From assembly GCA_965197825.1 (NCBI GenBank), contig CBDANW010000002.1:124001-188000 (forward strand): DNA of 64,000 bases, written 5' to 3'. The notes beneath the pieces were generated by a model, which was given only the letters and a program-made list of their open reading frames with translations, was not told where the DNA came from and did no database searches. Within the stretch, counting starts at the first letter, position 1. Every line of letters begins with the position of its first letter. The position numbers and the translations under genes are program-made. Origin of the DNA: CBDANW01 sp965197825. Its GTDB lineage: Bacteria > Acidobacteriota > Vicinamibacteria > Marinacidobacterales > DATDRI01. Below, piece by piece: positions 1 through 7,670 of the stretch.

Positions 1-102
1 GTTTCATGGGGCCCCGATTATAACGGCTAGGCGGAAGTCGCTACGGTGAGTCGCGCGAGATGATCCGCGGTATACTCCTGACCGATCGTCTCGCATCGCC
101 AT

Positions 103-267
103 CCCGTCCTGTGCCAAAACTCGGCCCTTTTGAAATAGACCGGTGCTTCCGCAGTCAAGTGTTGGCGGTCGCCGCGTAACCTGTTCGCGTGCTAGAGTTT
201 AACCTGATTTCGAGAGGCGCAGTTCTTTCGTCGATGCCGGCTGGGCCGAGTTTTGGCACAGGACGGG
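103..267. mobile_element. TIR25 short element, 165 bp (type C)
   Basis: Perfect 25-bp inverted repeats lie at 103-127 and 243-267 (CCCGTCCTGTGCCAAAACTC plus GGCCC, and its reverse complement). The interior carries GGTGCTTCCGCAGTCAAG and a CGACGAAAGAA section that recur at 1230, 7545 and 27867. It has no coding capacity, so it looks like a non-autonomous derivative. No target duplication is visible at its edges. Confidence 0.8.
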
Positions 268-900
268 ATACCACGCTCCCTAGGCGAAGACCTGGATCCA
301 GGTCCTGGGCAAAGATGGAAATAAAGGAGGCCCGGGCCGTATCTGGACTAGAACGTGCGGGGGCGGCTACGCCGCGGTAGCCCCGGCCTCGATTCTGGGC
401 CTCTCGGGTGGCCTCTTTTCCCGCCGCCCGCATGGCCTGATCAGCGCCTACTCTCTTATTTGGCGCAAACTTGGCACTCGGAAATCGCGATTAGAGACCA
501 AAACCGAAAATGAGGCCTGTTCAGCCGTTCTAGCGCGTCTCTGGTGCCACCTAATTCTGGAAACCCCCGCCAACCGCGCGGAAAATCTCATCCGTCTCTG
601 CAGTGCCACAATTGGGCAGACTGGGTGGCGGATGGTGCAGTTCGGAGCTATCCGGTCTCGGCTAGCAGCCATCAATAACAGGGAATTAACAGGGAATTTG
701 GGCCATTTTGAGGCTGATCGAGCCATTTTTTCACGTGGTAACCATCGGTATTTCAAATGGTTAGATGGCAATTCCCTGTTCCGAAAGAACAGGGAATTTA
801 AGATGACCTAACAGGGAATTTGAAATAGGCGAACAGGGAATTGAGATGAGCGAACAGGGAAATGTCACGAGCAGCACGTGAGGGATTCCATTTGACCGCA
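268..900. repeat. Long repeat, copy A (upstream half)
   Basis: From about 480 onward this matches 6795 onward at a constant offset of 6315, and more distantly 21640, 55456 and 61441. Reading frames encode recurrent scraps such as AVALASILGLSGGLFSAA and are interrupted, so it is treated as non-coding repeat. The unit continues into the SRAP fragment to its right. Confidence 0.75.
674..866. repeat. AACAGGGAATT motif cluster, copy A
   Basis: Several direct copies of AACAGGGAATT occur here. Between them AATTCCCTGTTC and GAACAGGGAATT form a 12-bp-stem hairpin around position 783. The same arrangement recurs near 6989, 55749 and 61492. Function is unknown: protein-binding site cluster or repeat-internal structure are both possible. 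Confidence 0.7.
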
Positions 901-919
901 CGGATGGTTTCTTCCCTGC

Positions 920-1206
920 CGGTCAAAAGAGTCCCATCTCCGACCTGGGGGCAAGAATGTCTGGGTCGTCGTTCCGAACGCTGTTCACTCTGGTGCTAAC
1001 GGCACGCTTCTCGTTAAGGGCCGCCATAGGGTTCACGTACCAAGTCGAGTAGCCTTAGCACCGGCGATGTTGGGTCGAGCCAGTCGTCGAAACGGTCGGG
1101 AGCGATGATTGCGGGCTGTCGGTGGTGAATGTCGGCAAGCTCTGGAGAGGCCGTCGTCGTGATGATGGTGAAGGATTCGAGGGAGTTGTTGCCCTTGCCC
1201 TGACCT
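920..1206 (-). pseudogene. SRAP (YedK/HMCES family) C-terminal fragment, copy A
   Basis: Minus-strand translation gives LESFTIITTTASPELADIHH, then FDDWLDP and, after a frameshift, TRVNSVRNDDPD. These match the C-terminal half of SOS-response-associated peptidases, which cross-link to abasic sites in single-stranded DNA. The N-terminal catalytic cysteine half is absent and the fragment is frameshifted near the GGCCCTTAACG stretch, so it cannot be functional. It is carried inside the long repeat and recurs at 7235 and 20540. Confidence 0.65.
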
Positions 1207-1229
1207 TACCGTCCGGCTGCGCGCTCGAA

Positions 1230-1355
1230 GGTGCTTCCGCAGTCAAGTGTTGGTGACCGCCGCGTAACCTGTTCGTGTGCTAGAGTTTCGCCTGATTTCG
1301 AGAGGCGCAGTTCTTTCGTCGATGCCGGCTGGGCCGAGTTTTGGCACAGGACGGG
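1230..1355. mobile_element. TIR25 solitary end, type C
   Basis: Starts with GGTGCTTCCGCAGTCAAG and ends with the inward-facing 25-bp TIR at 1331-1355. No partner TIR lies to its left; the long repeat abuts it directly. Nearly identical to 7545-7670. Confidence 0.75.
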
Positions 1356-1935
1356 GTACGCGACTTCTTTTTTGAGGGTCATAGTGCTCCATCACGATTA
1401 CCGGTTGTCACGCGTCGCCTGACGGACCTAGCTTTCTCGCGGGGAACAAAGCGTTCTTTCTCAAGCACGTTATTGCGTCGGTGGCTCGGCAGTGACAGAG
1501 TGCAGAACCTCCACCGAGGCGAAGACGAGTTCGCAGGACCTCAACTCCCATGGCTGTCTGCCTGTCAATATGCGATCTTCTTTTTTGCGGGTCACAGGGC
1601 AAAGTTGAGGTCCACTATGTGGAGTGTCACGGCAACGCCGACGGTCACCGCATATGGTTTTGATGGATTAGAGCGTGATGGTTTTTCATCGCGGGAAGTG
1701 CCTCGCTAGATTAGCTCGGACCATGGCGCGGAGTTTACGGAACGAGCCGTGCTCCTCGGATAAAGTGTGCAGGAGCGCGTAGTGCGGGAAATCCGCATGC
1801 TGCGTGCGATGCGGCGGGAGCTGGAAACGGGGACATGGTAAGGACTGAGGCACCGGCACTTGGCGAAAGCCGCCGGCAACAGCTACTCCCCTTATCTCTA
1901 TCTACCGCGCCAGCCCCCGACCCTACCAGGTAGCC
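1356..1935. repeat. Mosaic of short dispersed repeats; no gene seen
   Basis: The segment 1390-1600 (ATCACGATTACCGGTTGTCAC through a TTTTTTGCGG section) recurs in pieces at 3970-4080, 34850-35050, 51055-51085 and 57545-57600. From 1600 to 1935 I see no gene I can support. A short plus-strand stretch reading ERVVREIRMLRAMRRELETG ends in a stop at about 1840 and may be a gene remnant, family not recognised. Confidence 0.5.
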
Positions 1936-2775
1936 ATGATCACGTCGTTGCTTGCAATCAAGATCGTTGCCGCCGTGGTGATCCTTGTCGTGGGCGTCGT
2001 CGGAGGCGTCATCCCACTTCTGGCGGCCCGTCACCATGCGAGCCGCCGATTCTTGTCGCTAGGCAATTCCCTGGCGGGCGGCATCTTTCTCGGCGCAGGG
2101 TTCATTCACCTGCTGCCTGAAGCAGGCGCGGCGCTTGGGGAGGTGATCGAGTATCCCCTAGCACCGCTGCTGGCGGCCATCGGCGTCTGCGTACTGCTGC
2201 TCATCGATCGTGTCCTGTTCGAAACCACCCGCGCGGGCGGAGGGGGGTCGCATCAGCCGATCTATCCCTTGGTTCTGCTCGTGGTTCTGTCGATCCACTC
2301 CATCATCGCCGGCATCGCCCTCGGGCTTGAGGCTGAGGTGGCCGCTTCCGTGTTCGTCATGCTCGCCATCCTGTTCCACAAAGGCTCAGCCGCCTTCGCC
2401 CTGATGGTCAGCGTGCATGCCTCCGGCGCCGACATGAGACGCCTATGGACGGTCTTGACGATCTTTGTCGTGATGACGCCATTGGGGATCGTGCTTGGCA
2501 CGGTGGTCTCGAGCCTTCTCGAGGGCCAAACCGCGATGCTGATCGAGGGGAGCTTCAACGCGCTGGCTGCGGGAACCTTCATTTACGTGGCCATTCTGGA
2601 TGTCATCGATGCAGAGATGTCCAGAATCGACGTTCGTGTCGCGCATTTTGTACGGAGCGCGTTGATCGGGGAGGACGACGTGCCAATGCCGTCGCAGGAC
2701 ACGGACCGCATATTCAAGTTCGTGCTGGTACTCGTTGGCCTCGCCAGCATGGCGGTGGTCGGGATCTGGATGTAG
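1936..2775 (+). CDS. ZIP family metal transporter
   Basis: An intact 279-residue integral membrane protein of the ZIP (ZRT/IRT-like) family, which imports zinc or other divalent cations into the cytoplasm. About eight hydrophobic segments are visible. The signature residues sit in the paired helices: SIHSIIAGIALGLE (His121, Glu132) and LFHKGSAAFAL (His148, Lys149), with FIHLLPEA (His58) in an earlier helix. The loop before the signature is short and has only one His, unlike many ZIPs. The ATG follows a weak AGGT. It stands alone between mosaic repeats and a TIR25 element, with no metal-responsive regulator nearby. The family is clear; the metal preference is not. Confidence 0.92.
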   Translation: MITSLLAIKIVAAVVILVVGVVGGVIPLLAARHHASRRFLSLGNSLAGGIFLGAGFIHLLPEAGAALGEVIEYPLAPLLAAIGVCVLLLIDRVLFETTRAGGGGSHQPIYPLVLLVVLSIHSIIAGIALGLEAEVAASVFVMLAILFHKGSAAFALMVSVHASGADMRRLWTVLTIFVVMTPLGIVLGTVVSSLLEGQTAMLIEGSFNALAAGTFIYVAILDVIDAEMSRIDVRVAHFVRSALIGEDDVPMPSQDTDRIFKFVLVLVGLASMAVVGIWM

Positions 2776-2813
2776 TGGGATCGTCCTGACGGCGACGGCC
2801 AGGGAAGTCGGCC

Positions 2814-3134
2814 CCCGTCCTGTGCCAAAACTCGGCCCTCTTGAAATAGCCGATAAATCAGCAGCTTAGCGTCTGTGTTTTGCGATGGTGCCAAGGGCCG
2901 TGGCCTTTACAATCGTCTGGCCCGAGGGTGTTATCTTCGGATCCATCATGACGTACCATGTGCAATTCCTACTGTTGGTCAGGCAGCCGTTGTTCGATCG
3001 GGCAGCCCTGCCGCTCACACAGACCTCATGGGTGCTTCCACCATTAAGTGTTGGCAAAATGACACTAAGACTTTACAGTGCATTAAATTACAGCCATGGT
3101 CTTTCAAAAGGGCCGAGTTTTGGCACAGGACGGG
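2814..3134. mobile_element. TIR25 short element, 321 bp (A + B ends), copy 1
   Basis: Complete element with 25-bp TIRs at both edges. The left 170 bp is a type A end including the beginning of a transposase frame (MTYHVQFLLLV). The right part is a type B end (AATGCACTGTAAAG inverted, CCATTAAGTGTTGG). It therefore looks like an internal-deletion derivative of a larger transposon. Other copies: 10111, 19501, 43498, 61120. Its right end cuts into a CRISPR repeat. Confidence 0.85.
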
Positions 3135-3399
3135 GATGAACCGGTGAATGTGCACGCCGTCCAGGTCTATGATGACCGTTCCCCGCATGCGCGGGGATGA
3201 ACCGGTATATGAACAGTGGCAACGGCGGCACAGTGGCCGTTCCCCGCATGTGCGGGGATGAACCGGCGGCGTCAGCCATTGGGTCGGACGAACCAACCCG
3301 TTCCCCGCATGCGCGGGAAGGTAGCGACATCGATCGAGTGGTCGACAAGACTGAGCCAGCCTGAATCAATCGTTCCTTGCCTATGCGGGGATTTTGCCC
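3131..3399 (+). CRISPR. Truncated type I-E-like CRISPR array
   Basis: The repeat is about 29 bp, beginning CGTTCCCCGC and ending GGGGATGAACCGG. Full units begin at 3177, 3238 (one C-to-T change) and 3299 (3' end degenerate), an exact 61-bp period with 32-bp spacers. A 14-bp 3' remnant of an earlier repeat (3131-3144) is fused to the TIR25 end, and a very degenerate unit lies near 3371. The hairpin sequence and length match subtype I-E. Decay on the right marks that side as the trailer. The leader side, where cas genes would usually lie, has been removed by the element. No cas gene is present, so the array is probably silent. Confidence 0.88.
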
Positions 3400-3450
3400 A
3401 AGCCTGTGCTACGCTTCCATCGAAAGCTAGCTTCATCGCCAGACACCATC

Positions 3451-3954
3451 ATGAGTTCCTTTGTAGCGATCGACTTCGAAACTGCCAATCAACGCAGTGA
3501 CAGCGCCTGTGCGGTCGGACTAACCGCGGTTCGTGGCGGTCGGATCGAGGTTGCGCGGTCGTTCCTGATCCAGCCACCCGCATCGCACTTCGCGTTCACC
3601 GAGATCCACGGACTCCAATGGGAGGATGTGCGCGACTCACCCACCTTCGGCGAACTCTGGCCCACCCTACACGCCTGGATTGACAAGGCTGAGTTCCTCG
3701 CCGCCCACAACGCGTCGTTTGATAGTAGAATCCTCCACGTGTCTTGCGCCATGTATGATATCCGGGTGCCGCGTATGCCGTTTATCTGTACGGTCCAGCT
3801 TGCGCGCTCGCAGTGGGGCATCTACCCGACACGGTTGCCAGATGTTTGCCGGCGACTCCGCATTCCGCTACGTCACCACGACGCAGAGTCCGACGCGGAA
3901 GCGTGTGCGCGTATCGTGCTTACGGCCGAGCGAGAGGGATGGCGTCGTGGATGA
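3451..3954 (+). CDS. DnaQ-like DEDDh 3'-5' exonuclease
   Basis: A 167-residue single-domain exonuclease of the RNase T/DNA polymerase III epsilon type. Exo I is IDFETAN (Asp8, Glu10), Exo II is AAHNASFDSRIL (Asp91) and Exo III is HHDAESDAEAC with His143 and Asp148 in HxxxxD spacing, so all DEDDh residues are present. It would trim DNA or RNA 3' ends with two metal ions. The ATG at 3451 puts Exo I at residue 8, the usual position, so I prefer it to the upstream ATG at 3394. It begins about 50 bp beyond the CRISPR trailer. DnaQ-like enzymes are known partners of some type I-E adaptation modules, but stand-alone homologues are common, so the link may be chance. Confidence 0.88.
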   Translation: MSSFVAIDFETANQRSDSACAVGLTAVRGGRIEVARSFLIQPPASHFAFTEIHGLQWEDVRDSPTFGELWPTLHAWIDKAEFLAAHNASFDSRILHVSCAMYDIRVPRMPFICTVQLARSQWGIYPTRLPDVCRRLRIPLRHHDAESDAEACARIVLTAEREGWRRG

Positions 3955-4280
3955 CACCCACGACCTTGGTGAGCTCTATCACGATTACCGGTTGTCACAC
4001 GTCGCTTGATCGACTTAGCTTCTCGCGGCGAACAACGCGTTCTTTCTTGAGCACGTTATGCGTCGGTGGCCCCGCGAATCGAACCGTCGCACTGAAGCTT
4101 TGAGCGGGCGGGTGCCGAAGGTCTTCTTCCCCCACTGCGAGCATCTCGTCTGGTCAAAATACTCGAACGCCCAGCGGGTCAGCAGTTTGCACCTTTCCAA
4201 AGGCTTGTGCTCGTGAGGTCAAAATATTCATGCGGCTTCCCGATGGTAGAAACGTAGCAGCCTGCCAAGCCGTTCACGGT
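3955..4280. repeat. Mosaic repeat segment; no gene
   Basis: 3970-4080 repeats the block seen at 1390-1490. 4150-4200 (CTGGTCAAAATACTCGAACG onward) repeats 20934-20985. No supported gene. Confidence 0.55.
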
Positions 4281-4372
4281 CGTCCTGTGCCAAAACTCGG
4301 CCCTTTTGAAATAGGCCATAAATCAGCAGCTTAGTGTTTGTGTTTGCGACCGGGCCAAGGGCCTCAGGCTTT
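4281..4372. mobile_element. TIR25 solitary end, type A
   Basis: TIR at 4281-4303 (outermost CC lost) followed by ATAAATCAGCAGCTTAG and GGGCCAAGGGCC. It breaks off before the transposase start. No matching right end follows. The next 260 bp contain a piece (4455-4545) repeated at 43819-43900 and no supported gene. Confidence 0.7.
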
Positions 4373-4637
4373 AATGTGGTTATATTCAACCCCACTATCA
4401 TGCTCACAGTCGTAAGTGATTGGGCGGGCTTGCTCCGTTACTACCACCGCGACGCCGCATAGGAGTTCGGGCGCACCAGTTGGACGGAATGGATGGTCTG
4501 GAGGAGAGCTCTGCTCTGGCTCGCCTATCGCAGAGCCAGTGCCGCGTCGGCTGGTCTCCGCGAATTTCGAGAACGCCTCTAGAGTTCTAGATTTCGGCTC
4601 CGTTCGCGTTTTCGGACACGGACGGGCGTCGCGCTTA

Positions 4638-4919
4638 TTATGACCAGGTGCCGATCGCCCGCTCCACGTCGCGCCCCGCCGGACTCTGGAACACTCGCAG
4701 GTCGAACTCCGGTACCACCGCTAGCAGGTGGTCGAAGATGTCCGCCTGGATCGCCTCGTAGCGGCTCCAGACCTGATCGCGGCTGAAGACGTAGACCTCG
4801 ATCGGGAGCCCGTGCTCGGTCGGCGCCAGCTGCCGGACTAGGAACGTCATGTCCTGGTACACCATCGGGTGGTGGCGAAGGTACGCGACAACATAGGCGC
4901 GAAACGTGCCGACGTTCGG
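4638..4919 (-). pseudogene. MscS/YbdG-type mechanosensitive channel, C-terminal fragment
   Basis: The minus frame reads NVGTFRAYVVAYLRHHP, then MTFLVRQLAPTEHGLPIEV, YVFSRDQ, YEAIQADIFDHLL and PEFDLRVFQSPAGRD before a TAA. This is the cytosolic C-terminal end of the larger MscS proteins (YbdG/MscM type). Pore helices and most of the cytosolic cage are missing. The upstream break at about 4919 coincides with GGGTGCTTCCGC, the inner edge sequence of TIR25 type B/C ends, so truncation by that family is likely. Confidence 0.8.
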
Positions 4920-4985
4920 GTGCTTCCGCTATACTCTCCTGCGCAAGCTCATCTCTGGCAAGCTGCGCGTGGAGGATATCGTTCC

Positions 4986-5861
4986 ATGAAAAGTAAAAGT
5001 ATGACCTATACGAAACATGAGGACATATCGCTCAAGAATCATGCCGAGTTCAATGAGAAATGGCTTCAGGAGCGGATTGCGGAAGATCCAACCATACTCC
5101 GTCTTGGCGACGTCATTCTTCTCGACCGGGAACGCACTCAGGAGCGGGCGGGACGGCTCGATATTCTATTATCCAACCCTGAGCAGGACCGTAGGTATGA
5201 AGTCGAGTTGATGTTAGGAGCAACCGACGAGTCCCACATCATTCGGTGCATCGAGTACTGGGATATTGAACAGCGGCGCTATCCCGGTTACGAGCACTGC
5301 GCCGTGCTGGTAGCCGAGGACATTACTAGCCGGTTCCTGAACGTCATCGGACTTCTCGCCGGCACCGTGCCGCTGGTCGCCATCCAACTCAACGCCCTGG
5401 CGGTCGGAGAACACATTGTCCTCGACTTCGTCCGTGTGCTCGACCAGCGACTACTTCGACGTGATGACGTGACTGTGTCGAATCTCCAGCTCGTCGACCG
5501 CTCCTATTGGACGCAGAAGTCAACACCCCAAATCATTGAGATGGCCGACCAGCTATTGGAGATCATTAACGAAAAGGCTGATCTAAAACAGAACCTCAAC
5601 TTCAACAAGCACTTCGTCGGACTGTCTGACGGAATCCGCTCAAGGAATTTCATCTATTTCAAGCCTAGAAAAAAGTGGATCCGGGTCGTCATTCCCAATG
5701 GGTGGAACGAAGATCGATCAGCGCGCTTTGAGGAGGCGGGGCTCGAAGCCGAACAAAAGAACAACAAATTGATATTCAACCTGTCACACGATGACCTTAA
5801 GAGTCACCACGAACTCGTTGTCGCTGTCATCCACGAGGTAGTTACCGCACAGAGTTCATGA
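4986..5861 (+). CDS. PD-(D/E)XK-like nuclease family protein (intact)
   Basis: A 291-residue protein from ATG 4986, which has GGAGG ten bases upstream. The N-terminal half resembles NucS-type PD-(D/E)XK nucleases: an alpha-helical start (NEKWLQERIAEDP), GRLDIL with Asp59, then RYEVELMLGATDESH with Glu72/Glu74. The usual lysine after the acidic residue is a methionine here, and homologues I recall carry Gln there. The C-terminal part (about 225-291; IYFKPRKKWIRVVI) resembles DUF5655. A truncated relative lies at 45178-45828 with the block SHIIR, IEYWDIE, RRYP conserved. Nuclease activity is inferred; a defence role is plausible from context but unproven. Confidence 0.72.
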   Translation: MKSKSMTYTKHEDISLKNHAEFNEKWLQERIAEDPTILRLGDVILLDRERTQERAGRLDILLSNPEQDRRYEVELMLGATDESHIIRCIEYWDIEQRRYPGYEHCAVLVAEDITSRFLNVIGLLAGTVPLVAIQLNALAVGEHIVLDFVRVLDQRLLRRDDVTVSNLQLVDRSYWTQKSTPQIIEMADQLLEIINEKADLKQNLNFNKHFVGLSDGIRSRNFIYFKPRKKWIRVVIPNGWNEDRSARFEEAGLEAEQKNNKLIFNLSHDDLKSHHELVVAVIHEVVTAQSS

Positions 5862-5874
5862 GTGAATACCAAAG

Positions 5875-6003
5875 GTGATCCGGATGAACGACCTCGGACC
5901 GATCGATCTGAAACGTCGCAAAGGAGACGAGCCATTCCATGTTGATGGCCAAGCCATGGGCTTTGACTTGCTGAGCTTCTGGCAATGGAGTTCTTCGGAT
6001 GTA
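5875..6003 (+). pseudogene. N-terminal fragment of an unnamed conserved protein
   Basis: Begins at GTG 5875 or ATG 5884 and reads MNDLGPIDLKRRKGDEPFHV, then GFDLLSFWQWSSSD. The phrase LLSFWQWS-SD is a conserved start of a protein family of unknown function. The similarity ends after SSSD, 57 bp before the TIR25 end at 6060. It closely follows the nuclease gene and may once have been co-transcribed with it. Confidence 0.5.
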
Positions 6004-6059
6004 GAGAAACCTGCGTATTCGCAGTCAGGCCTGATTGAGTCGATAAATCAGCTGACGAC

Positions 6060-6415
6060 CCCGTCCTGTGCCAAAACTCGGCCCTCTTGAAATAGACGAT
6101 AAATCAACAGTTTAGAGTTTGTGTTTGCGACCGGGTCAAGGTCCGTGGGCTTTACAATCGTCTGGCCAGAGGGTGTTATCTTCAGACACATGACGACGTA
6201 CCCTGTGCAATTCCTACTGCTCGTTCTGGCTGGTTGGGTCAACCGCCAGCAGCAGGATGTGATTGACTACCTGCGAGAGGAGAACCGTGTGCTCCGAGCC
6301 GGGCTTTCGGGGCAAGCGTCTCAGGCTCTCTGACGACGACCGGCGCAGGCTCGCCGTCAAGGCCCAGGCCTTGGGCCGCGCGATGCATTGGCCTAGATTG
6401 CGTCGGTTGCCACAC
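6060..6415 (+). mobile_element. TIR25 type A end with start of integrase-core transposase
   Basis: TIR at 6060-6084, 105 bp of type A sequence, then a transposase N-terminus from ATG 6190 (VNRQQQDVIDYLREENRVLR, RLRLSDDDRRRLAVKAQALG). This start is typical of a group of rve-core transposases. One extra T in GGGCTTTCGGGG, compared with 7737, shifts the frame. The gene is cut at about 6415 by another TIR25 end, leaving no catalytic domain. It is the longest piece in the window of the gene that may once have mobilised the family. Confidence 0.75.
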
Positions 6416-6533
6416 CCCGTCCTGTGCCAAAACTCGGCCCTTTTGAAATAGACGATAAATCAGCAGCTTAGTGTGTCTGTGTTTGCGACCGGGCCAAAGG
6501 CCGTAGGCTTTACAATCGTCTGGCCCGAGGGAG
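6416..6533. mobile_element. TIR25 solitary end, type A (tandem second end)
   Basis: TIR 6416-6440 in the same orientation as the end at 6060, so one element was truncated by another. It stops at CTGGCCCGAGGGAGCC. The stretch 6585-6645 that follows recurs inverted at 50992-51045. No gene. Confidence 0.7.
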
Positions 6534-6639
6534 CCTCTCCAAGTTCATAAGACGCAGGTGGCGTCGTCGGGTCGATCGGCGCGAAGCAGCTGATCATGGC
6601 AGGTATAAACCGCGCAATCAACGCTGGATCGACTTTTTG

Positions 6640-7544
6640 CGGAGCACACCGGGCCGCACCTGGACCAGAACGTGCTAGGCCCGCTACGCCGCGGTAGCAC
6701 TGGCCTCGATTCTGGGCCTCTCAGGTGGCCTCTTTTCCGCTGCCGCACGGCCCGGTCAGCGCCCGCTCCCCTCTTTGGCACAAACGTGGCACTCGAAAAT
6801 CGGGATTAGAGACGAATACCGAAAATGAGGCCCGTTCAGCCCTTCTAGCGCGTCTCTGGTGCCACCTACCCCTGCAAAACCCCGCAAACCGCGCGGAAAA
6901 TCCCCCCCGTCTCTGCAGGGCAGCAATTGGCCAGACTGAGTGGCGGATGGTGCAGTTCGGAGCTATCCGGTCTCGGCTAGCAGCCATCAATAACAGGGAA
7001 TTAACAGGGAATTTGGGCCATTTTGAGGCTGATCGAGCCATTTTTTCACGTGGTAACCATCGGTATTTCAAATGGTTAGATGGCAATTCCCTGTTCCGAA
7101 AGAACAGGGAATTTAAGATGACCTAACAGGGAATTTGAAATAGGCGAACAGGGAATTGAGATGAGCGAACAGGGAAATGTCACGAGCAGCACGTGAGGGA
7201 TTCCATTTGACCGCACGGATGGTTTCTTCCCTGCCGGTCAAAAGAGTCCCATCTCCGACCTGGGGGCAAGAATGTCTGGGTCGTCGTTCCGAACGCTGTT
7301 CACTCTGGTGCTAACGGCACGCTTCTCGTTAAGGGCCGCCATAGGGTTCACGTACCAAGTCGAGTAGCCTTAGCACCGGCGATGTTGGGTCGAGCCAGTC
7401 GTCGAAACGGTCGGGAGCGATGATTGCGGGCTGTCGGTGGTGAATGTCGGCAAGCTCTGGAGAGGCCGTCGTCGTGATGATGGTGAAGGATTCGAGGGAG
7501 TTGTTGCCCTTGCCCTGACCTTACCGTCCGGCTGCGCGCTCGAA
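6640..7544. repeat. Long repeat, copy B
   Basis: Matches copy A at a fixed offset of 6315, essentially base for base from about 6915. It contains the AACAGGGAATT cluster at 6989-7181 and the SRAP fragment at 7235-7521. Confidence 0.8.
7235..7521 (-). pseudogene. SRAP C-terminal fragment, copy B
   Basis: Same content and same frameshift as the fragment at 920-1206, so the two were copied after the gene had already decayed. Confidence 0.62.
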
Positions 7545-7670
7545 GGTGCTTCCGCAGTCAAGTGTTGGTGGCCGCCGCGTAACCTGTTCGTGTGCTAGAG
7601 TTTCGCCTGATTTCGAGAGGCGCAGTTCTTTCGTCGATGCCGGCTGGGCCGAGTTTTGGCACAGGACGGG
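7545..7670. mobile_element. TIR25 solitary end, type C
   Basis: Nearly identical to 1230-1355, with TIR at 7646-7670. The join to its right is to transposase codons that in the longer copy (6234 onward) follow TTGGG, so GGG is shared across the junction. Confidence 0.75.

Noticed and set aside
155..433. Short frames across TIR25 elements, such as those reading SFGTGR or VLAQDG
   Set aside because: They are translations of the terminal inverted repeat and recur at every copy in varying frames.
2445..2789. A second frame within the ZIP gene
   Set aside because: It is a shadow of the transporter frame, which has the conserved His residues and membrane segments.
4150..4200. Recurring frame reading RWAFEYFDQT at 4150 and 20936
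   Set aside because: No start or stop context or family is recognisable; treated as a dispersed repeat.
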